64,000 bases of DNA from Streptomyces goshikiensis (GTDB lineage: Bacteria > Actinomycetota > Actinomycetes > Streptomycetales > Streptomycetaceae). The notes beneath the pieces are model-generated. The model was not told where the DNA came from. It searched no databases and saw nothing but the letters and a program-made list of their open reading frames with translations. Positions 59,137-64,000 of this stretch are shown piece after piece (position 1 is the first letter of the stretch; the number at the start of each line of letters is the position of its first letter). Made by a program: the position numbers and the translations under genes. The DNA lies in NCBI RefSeq assembly GCF_014650555.1, contig NZ_BMVE01000004.1, positions 62,001 through 126,000 on the forward strand, given 5' to 3'.

Positions 59137-60111
59137 ATGGCCAAGAAGCGCCCCGCAGCGAAGACTGCAAAGCCGCAGCTCAACAACGGGGAGATCCCGG
59201 TGGTGGGCGCCCGCGAGCCCTGCCCCTGCGGATCCGGCCGCCGCTACAAGGCCTGCCACGGCGCCGCCGCAGCGCACGCCGTCACCGAGCACGTCCAGCG
59301 CCCGTTCGAGGGTCTGCCCGGCGAGTGCGACTGGGTCGCGCTGCGCGAGCTCGTCCCGGCGGCGACCATCCCGCTCACCCTCAAGGGCGGACTGCCCGAG
59401 GGCGTCCCGTCCGTCACGCTGGTGACCGTACTTCCCATGGCCTGGCCGGCGCTGCGCCGTGAGGACGGCTCCGTCCTGCTCGGCCTGCAGAACGACTCGA
59501 CCACCGGGGACCTCTCCCGGGACATGGCCGACACCCTGGAGCGCGCGCTCGTTGCGGAGCCGGGAACTCCGGTTCCGGCCCGCCGCGTTCCCGCCGAGGG
59601 TCCCCGACTTCAGGATCTCCTGGACACGGACGGCGCTTTCGAGCCGGTTGTGCACAGCGGCTTCGAATTCTGGATTCCGGAATCGGAGAGTGCCCAGAAC
59701 TCCTCTCCGGAGATTGCCGCCTCGCTGGAGCGCGCCAACGCGGCCGCCATCCCGACGGTCAAGCTGGCCGGCGTGGACGCGGCCTACTGGTGCGAGACCC
59801 CGGAGAAGAACCACCTGCGCTGGGTCATGCCGCACGCCGAGGAGAAGCTGCTCGACGCCCTCGCTCGGCTGCACGCCGCGGGCACGTCCTCCCTCGGCGA
59901 AGGCACCAAGCTCGTCGGTTCCTTCCGCGCGCACGGCCTGATGGTCCCCGTCTGGGACCTGCCCACCGGGGTCACCGCCGACGACGTCGAGAAGCCCGCC
60001 GCGGAGTTCGCCGAGCGGCTGGTCGCGGCCCTCGCCGCGGACGCCCCGCTCACCACCGAAGAGCGCCGGGCGCGCGGTGGCCTGACCAACCGCCAGGTCA
60101 CGCTGAGCTGA
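59137..60111 (+). CDS. SEC-C motif protein (DUF5926-like)
   Basis: A 324-residue protein. After a basic N-terminus ([14 protein letters not shown]) a SEC-C zinc motif [14 protein letters not shown] lies near residue 28, as in SecA tails. The rest has conserved-looking segments ([73 protein letters not shown]). Its function is unknown; a role near ribosomes or the secretion apparatus is inferred only from the SEC-C motif. The ATG at 59137 fits. Confidence 0.82.
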   Translation: MAKKRPAAKTAKPQLNNGEIPVVGAREPCPCGSGRRYKACHGAAAAHAVTEHVQRPFEGLPGECDWVALRELVPAATIPLTLKGGLPEGVPSVTLVTVLPMAWPALRREDGSVLLGLQNDSTTGDLSRDMADTLERALVAEPGTPVPARRVPAEGPRLQDLLDTDGAFEPVVHSGFEFWIPESESAQNSSPEIAASLERANAAAIPTVKLAGVDAAYWCETPEKNHLRWVMPHAEEKLLDALARLHAAGTSSLGEGTKLVGSFRAHGLMVPVWDLPTGVTADDVEKPAAEFAERLVAALAADAPLTTEERRARGGLTNRQVTLS

Positions 60112-60158
60112 CGGCCGCACACGCGCGGGTCCGGTGACTGGGGTCACAACTCCCGCTA

Positions 60159-60271
60159 ATCGCCTGCAAATCGGTGTCTGAATATCAGAGATCGAATTTG
60201 CGAACAGGCGATCTCTTGTTACGGTTCTTGTAGCCCGGTCGCTGGTGCATCCCCCGTCGCCAGCGACCGGG
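60159..60271 (+). ncRNA. candidate small RNA or attenuator with two hairpins
   Basis: Between two convergent genes. The first element pairs ATCGCCTG (60159-60166) with CAGGCGAT (60205-60212), and an alternative stem pairs GAGATCG (60188-60194) with CGATCTC (60209-60215). A promoter-like TTGCGA (60198-60203), 16 bases, TACGGT (60220-60225) follows. Then comes a 12-bp stem CCCGGTCGCTGG / CCAGCGACCGGG (60234-60245, 60260-60271) with a C-rich loop. The region is less GC-rich than its surroundings. No ORF fits. Confidence 0.4.
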
Positions 60272-60292
60272 CCCTCATATTTCCAACGCTGT

Positions 60293-60934
60293 TCAACCAT
60301 CTCGCGGTGCCGGTGAGTTGCTCCCGGACCGCAGCAGCAGCGCCCCTTCATCATCCGGAACTGCAAACTCCGCAACAGCCGAGTAGTCGTCCGGCGTTCC
60401 CGTCGTTGCCTCGCGCGGCGTCTCGCACAGCCCCGGCTCGTCGCCCGCGTTGATCCCGCAGCGGATCTGCACCGTGCGTCCCGCCGGTCCCATCACCGTC
60501 AACACCGCGTCCAGCGGACGGCCGCTGGTGTTGCGGTAGTAGCTGCGGCCCCAGGTCCGGCCCTCGCCCACCAGCACACAGGTCTGCGCTTCCACGCCCT
60601 GGGGCGAGGAGAGTTCGGGGCCGCACTGGGATGCCGTACGGGGCTGCTCCGACGGACCGGGCGATCCCGCTTCGGCGGCCCGGCCGGCCGTCCACGCGGA
60701 ATCGGCGGACTCGCCCGAACGGCCCGAACGCCCCGGCTGACCGGGCTGGTCCGGGCGCGCCCCACCCGACGCACGCGTGGAGTCCGCCGGATCGGACAGT
60801 CCCAGCGAGGTGAGCAACCCCCCGCCCTTTCCGTCATCCTGACCGGCGAAATCCGGCCCGGCGATCGCTCCCGCGAGGGGAAGCGACAAGATGACCAGCA
60901 CACCGGCACCGATACCGACCAAGCGGAGATTCAT
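60293..60934 (-). CDS. secreted hypothetical protein
   Basis: A 213-residue protein with an N-terminal signal/anchor (LVGIGAGVLVILSLPLAGAIAG, residues 4-26). A Gly/Pro/Ser-rich linker (residues 45-100) leads to a C-terminal domain of about 100 residues. That domain has four Cys (QCGPELSS, QTCVLVGEG, IRCGINAGD, LCETPRE) probably forming two disulfides and a beta-rich pattern (WGRSYYRNTSGRPLDAVLTVMGP). I recognise no family. The ATG at 60934 starts the anchor; upstream in-frame codons are not supported. Confidence 0.7.
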   Translation of the reverse strand: MNLRLVGIGAGVLVILSLPLAGAIAGPDFAGQDDGKGGGLLTSLGLSDPADSTRASGGARPDQPGQPGRSGRSGESADSAWTAGRAAEAGSPGPSEQPRTASQCGPELSSPQGVEAQTCVLVGEGRTWGRSYYRNTSGRPLDAVLTVMGPAGRTVQIRCGINAGDEPGLCETPREATTGTPDDYSAVAEFAVPDDEGALLLRSGSNSPAPRDG

Positions 60935-61055
60935 TCGCCGAAGATAGCGACGCCGGAATGGGGCCCGGAGATCCCCGCGCCCAATTCCCTTGGAAACTCG
61001 CCCCGCTGACACCCGTACGAGTGATCTGGCGAATGGGTTGTCGCGCGGAGAACGA

Positions 61056-61883
61056 TCAGTACGCGAGCCGGCTGCCGCCGCCGGGCGCCCCGCTGCTCGC
61101 CTCGACCAGCGCGTGCACGACGTCCTCGACCTCCGGCAGCCACAAGCCGTCGGAACCGGCCACCGGTTCCCGCTCCCAGTGCACCTGACCGCCGCCGGAC
61201 GCGGCGGAGGGCGGCAGCAGCAGATAGCCGCCCTCGCCGTGGAAGCGCAGCGAGGAGGGCACGTGGTCCTTGGAGTAGAGGAGTTCGCCGAGCCGCTCCA
61301 GCGAGTACGGAGCCACCAGCAGCGACCACCGGGTCGGCGAAGCGACGATCGGGCCGAGCCGCATGCCCTGCGCGTCCAGCCGTACGACGGCGCGCGCGGC
61401 GGCGACCGCCGGGAGGCTCACCGCGCAGGGGGCGGACCCGCCCGTGGCCAGCAGCACCGGGGCCGAGGGCCGCCTGGCCCACCACCAGGCCACCATGCGG
61501 GCGTCGGTGCTGGCGGCGAGCAGCCCCGGATCGAAGGGATGCGCCCCGGGCACCACGCAGTCGGGGTCGGGGCAGGCGCACCGCGCGCTGTCGGCGCCGG
61601 AGCGGCCGACTCCGGGCAGCACCGGCCACTGCCAGGCGGTGGCGCAGGTCAGCGCCGCGTCGAGGAGGGTCGGGGTACGGGTCACGGGGGGGCGGTTCGC
61701 CGGGGTTCGCGTCGTCGGGGTTCGCTTGGCCGGAGTACGGGTCGCCGGGGCATGGGCCGCCGGGGTACGGGTCGTCGGAGTACGGCCGTCCGCCGCGCGG
61801 GAGCCCGGGAACCGGGCGGCCGAGCACAGGGACCGCAGACGATCGCGGAGCCGCTGGAGACGCCTTCCGAGGATCTCGCGCAT
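61056..61883 (-). CDS. bifunctional primase/polymerase-like protein, degenerate
   Basis: A 275-residue protein of the bifunctional DNA primase/polymerase (Prim-Pol) type. The family pattern appears as AALTCATAWQWPVLPG, CACPDPDCVVPGAHPFDPGLL, VAWWWARRPSAPVLLATGG and GYLLLPPSAASGGGQVHWER. The metal DxD pair usually seen after the second strand is not visible (CAVSLPAVAAA instead), so polymerase activity is doubtful. Residues 30-75 are a repeated TRTPA / KRTPT linker encoded by tandem DNA repeats at about 61675-61790. The ATG at 61883 is favoured by an upstream GGAA site. Confidence 0.7.
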   Translation of the reverse strand: MREILGRRLQRLRDRLRSLCSAARFPGSRAADGRTPTTRTPAAHAPATRTPAKRTPTTRTPANRPPVTRTPTLLDAALTCATAWQWPVLPGVGRSGADSARCACPDPDCVVPGAHPFDPGLLAASTDARMVAWWWARRPSAPVLLATGGSAPCAVSLPAVAAARAVVRLDAQGMRLGPIVASPTRWSLLVAPYSLERLGELLYSKDHVPSSLRFHGEGGYLLLPPSAASGGGQVHWEREPVAGSDGLWLPEVEDVVHALVEASSGAPGGGSRLAY

Positions 61884-62290
61884 GAGCGCTCGTTCCTTTC
61901 CGTTGAACGCCGAGGGCCACATCACACCACGTATGCGGTGTTTCACCACACGTGCACGTTTCGCGTCACTGTCCGCCTTGAAGCAGGTTCACACGGTTCG
62001 TGCCGGTTTCTTACGGGTCCATGAAACGTCCGGCGGGGCGGAGCGCAACCCGCGCCGATACCCAGACCGGCTGCCGCCGCTAAGGACGACGGCCCGTGCC
62101 GGGCGGTTCCCGGCGGGTGCCGGACCGCGTCAACTCTCCCTGGGCATCACCGATTACGTACCCGGAGCGACTTCGACGCCCGCTCAGTCGATCGCAAAAA
62201 CAGCCCGCTTCCAGCTTTTTCCGGCCAAGTTCTAGCCTTGGCTCGACGGTGAGTTGCCGTCTCACGGACACCAGGATTCCCACCTGGGCA
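61884..62290. other. 400-bp divergent intergenic region
   Basis: No gene is supported. Near 61924-61940 lies an inverted repeat ACACC-acgtatgc-GGTGT-type element that may be an operator for the primase-like gene. A -10-like TAGCCT about 55 bp before the PP2C-type start may be its promoter. The rest is ordinary GC-rich sequence. Confidence 0.4.
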
Positions 62291-63832
62291 ATGCTGGACA
62301 TCGCTCCTCGTGTGCGTGTAGATGTGGATTCAATGATGGCGGCGCAGCACGATCTGGGGGTTTGCGATGCTACGTGGCGAATCGCACCAGGTGGAAAGGC
62401 GGACGCCATGAGCGCGCCGCATCTGCCGAAAGTGGCTGGAATCGATCCAGCAGTTACCGCGTCGCCGCACACTGCGGCGCCCGCACCCGCGCGCACCACT
62501 CCCGCACCCGCCCCTACCCCTCCCGCCGGCACCCTCATCCAGGACCGGCTGGCGGGCATGGTCTCCGACCTCACCACGCTCAACGAACTCACCGAGCGGC
62601 TGGCCCGGGCCGGCGACCTCGACTCCTCGCTGCACGAGTTCCTGCGCGCCGGCGCCGCACTCGTCGGCGCCCGCCGCGGCCTGATCGTCCTGGAGCCCTC
62701 CGACGGACTCGGCCCCAGCACCACCGTCGGCCTGGGGCTCGGCCGCGCCGACCTCGGCCACATCGAGACCGTGCCGCGCAGCGCCACCTCGTACGGCCGC
62801 ATCCTCGACGGGCTCCCCGACGCCCGGGGCGGCTCCGAGGTGCTCCCCGAACCCGGCGCGCCCCCCGGCGCCGGAGGGTACGGCGCCCCCGTCGACCCCC
62901 GTCACCGCGAGGTCGCCGCCCGCCTCGGCTACGCCGCGAGCTACGCGCTGCCGCTGACCGCCGAGGCAACCGGGCGGCTCGGCGCGGCCGTCTGGCTCTA
63001 CGACGAGCAGGCCGAACCCAGCGAACGCCAGCGCGACCTCGTCGGGCTGTACGTCCGGCACGGCTCCGAGCACCTGGCCCGGATGGTGGAGATCGACCGT
63101 TCGCGCTCCCGCCTGGCCAGCGTCGCCGAGGAGCTGCTGCCCAGCCGGCTCCCCCGGATCCCCGGCGTCCAGCTCGCCGCCCGCCACCACACCGGCCCGT
63201 TCGGCGGCGGCGACTGGTACGACGCGCTGCCGCTGCCCGAGGGGGCCATGGGCCTCGCCGTCGGCTCCGTCACCGGGGCCGGCCCGAGCGCCGTCGCCGC
63301 GATGGGGCGGCTGCGGGCGTCGCTGCGCGCGTACGCCGTCATGGAGGGGGAGGATCCCGTCGCGGTCCTCTCCGATCTGGAGCTGCTGCTGCGCCTGACC
63401 GAGCCGGCGCGCTCGGCGACCGCCCTCTTCGCGTACTGCGAGCCCGCCCAGCGCAAGATCATCCTGGCCGGGGCCGGGCATGCGCCGCCGCTGCTCATCG
63501 GCGAGCGCCGCACCGAGTACGTGGAGACCTCGCTCTCCGCGCCGCTCGGGATGCTGGCCTGCTGGGAAGCACCGAGCGTGGAGATCGAACCCGCACCCGG
63601 AGAAACGGTGCTGCTGTACACCGACGGGCTGCTGCGGCGCACCGGTGACCCCATGGACCGGGCGTACGCCCGGCTGCACGCGGCGGCCGCGGGGGTCCCC
63701 CGTAGCGCCCGGGACGACCCGGCCGCCATCTGCGACCACATCCTGCGCAACGTGCTCCCCGAGGGAGTCGCCGAGGCGGCGCTGGAGGACGCCGTCGAGG
63801 ACATCGTGCTGCTCGCCGTCCGGTTTGACTGA
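62291..63832 (+). CDS. PP2C-family phosphatase with GAF domain, altered active site
   Basis: A 513-residue protein. After a Pro/Ala-rich N-terminus a GAF domain (residues about 90-250: LTTLNELTERLARAGDL, LVGARRGLIVLEPS, YALPLTAEATGRLGAAVWLYDEQ) precedes a SpoIIE/RsbU-type PP2C domain. The first metal motif GGGDWYDALPL is intact, and LLYTDGLLRR is present. The second motif reads AVGSVTGAG where GD(V/I)xGHG is expected, so a metal-binding Asp is Ser. The last motif is ED instead of DD. It may be weakly active or a sensor. The ATG at 62291 (MLDIAPRVRVD) is the usual N-terminus. Confidence 0.85.
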   Translation: MLDIAPRVRVDVDSMMAAQHDLGVCDATWRIAPGGKADAMSAPHLPKVAGIDPAVTASPHTAAPAPARTTPAPAPTPPAGTLIQDRLAGMVSDLTTLNELTERLARAGDLDSSLHEFLRAGAALVGARRGLIVLEPSDGLGPSTTVGLGLGRADLGHIETVPRSATSYGRILDGLPDARGGSEVLPEPGAPPGAGGYGAPVDPRHREVAARLGYAASYALPLTAEATGRLGAAVWLYDEQAEPSERQRDLVGLYVRHGSEHLARMVEIDRSRSRLASVAEELLPSRLPRIPGVQLAARHHTGPFGGGDWYDALPLPEGAMGLAVGSVTGAGPSAVAAMGRLRASLRAYAVMEGEDPVAVLSDLELLLRLTEPARSATALFAYCEPAQRKIILAGAGHAPPLLIGERRTEYVETSLSAPLGMLACWEAPSVEIEPAPGETVLLYTDGLLRRTGDPMDRAYARLHAAAAGVPRSARDDPAAICDHILRNVLPEGVAEAALEDAVEDIVLLAVRFD

Positions 63833-63934
63833 TCAATCACACATAAAGTGGTTTATCTTCCCCTCGCGCCTACGATGGACTGGGTCCTCACCAGGACCGC
63901 GTCCCAACCGTTCCGTCGCAGCTGAGGAGAAGAA

Positions 63935-64000
63935 GTGGCTGACGAGCTCACCCCGGAGACCCCGGAAGAAGAGCAGCCCCAGAAGAAGCACGAGCAGCGC
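63935..64000 (+). CDS. partial gene, first 22 codons
   Basis: A GTG start preceded by GAGGAGAAGAA opens MADELTPETPEEEQPQKKHE and runs off the window. The acidic-then-basic start resembles what I recall of Streptomyces Xaa-Pro aminopeptidases encoded next to a phosphatase of this type, but 22 residues are not enough to be sure. It lies 102 bp after the PP2C-type gene. Confidence 0.4.
   Translation, partial: MADELTPETPEEEQPQKKHEQR

Noticed and set aside
1..64000. CRISPR arrays, insertion sequences, prophage or plasmid genes
   Set aside because: The repeats seen are contiguous tandem units of 9-17 bp without spacers, and no transposase, integrase, Cas or replication gene was found.

Overview
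The window is chromosomal DNA of a Streptomyces or a very close relative. Base composition is very GC-rich and third codon positions are almost all G or C. GTG starts and ATGA or TAGTG gene junctions are common. The gene set (upp, a deaminase-associated protein followed by tadA, two tandem SigB/F-type sigma factors, an OpcA-type protein, SSI-type inhibitor, RsbW-like and PP2C-like regulators) is typical of the Streptomyces core chromosome. Five copies of the Streptomyces ParB site parS (14-bp core GTTTCACGTGAAAC) lie between 31265 and 53912, which places the window in the parS-rich part of the chromosome, so probably not far from oriC. I see no insertion sequence, integrase, prophage, CRISPR array or large natural-product cluster.

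Layout. 81-3645: alpha/beta hydrolase, then a quinone oxidoreductase divergent from a TetR regulator whose shared promoter region carries three copies of one palindrome. 3247-10032: molybdenum/purine island (HTH-TOBE protein, PucR regulator, xanthine dehydrogenase FAD subunit, fused 2Fe-2S/molybdopterin subunit, sulfite-oxidase-fold protein, double-TOBE molbindin). 10181-15857: small housekeeping genes, an OpcA homologue without a zwf neighbour, a HerA-like ATPase, a VapB-like protein and a LytR_C protein. 16032-23044: upp, universal stress protein, tadA and partner, tRNA-Ser(CGA), then two paralogous stress/differentiation sigma factors. 23107-27280: lipoprotein, tail-anchored protein, MarR-MFS pair and TetR.

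27383-33333: a four-gene operon in which an OmpR-type two-component system precedes a GT2-GtrA fusion and a GT39-type membrane glycosyltransferase. 33421-37180: hydrolase/monooxygenase pair, DUF2797 and Lrp genes, PH-domain protein, tRNA-Arg(ACG) and tRNA-Ser(GCT). 37402-44412: SSI-like inhibitor, a giant degenerate PAS/kinase/receiver protein, a monooxygenase gene broken by an in-frame TGA, an acyl-CoA ligase, a triple parS cluster and a SigE-family sigma factor. 44558-49362: a tightly overlapping five-gene operon with the parts list of the actinobacterial cholesterol side-chain (igr) operon. 49522-57200: small secreted proteins, MmpS-like protein, tRNA-Ser(TGA), trypsin-like protease, a LysR/cysteine dioxygenase/YeiH-type exporter set and an HtrA protease. 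57445-64000: GDPD, RsbW-like kinase, SEC-C protein, a possible small RNA, a primase-polymerase-like protein, a PP2C-like phosphatase lacking one metal ligand, and the first 22 codons of another gene.

A theme across the window is short tandem repeats (9-17 bp) starting at, or just after, stop codons (15855, 23923, 9563, 50436, 12014, 58931, 1526), and the same kind of repeat inside coding ends (sigma N-terminus, TadA N-terminus, acyl-CoA dehydrogenase C-terminus, primase linker). All calls come from reading the sequence; no database search was run.
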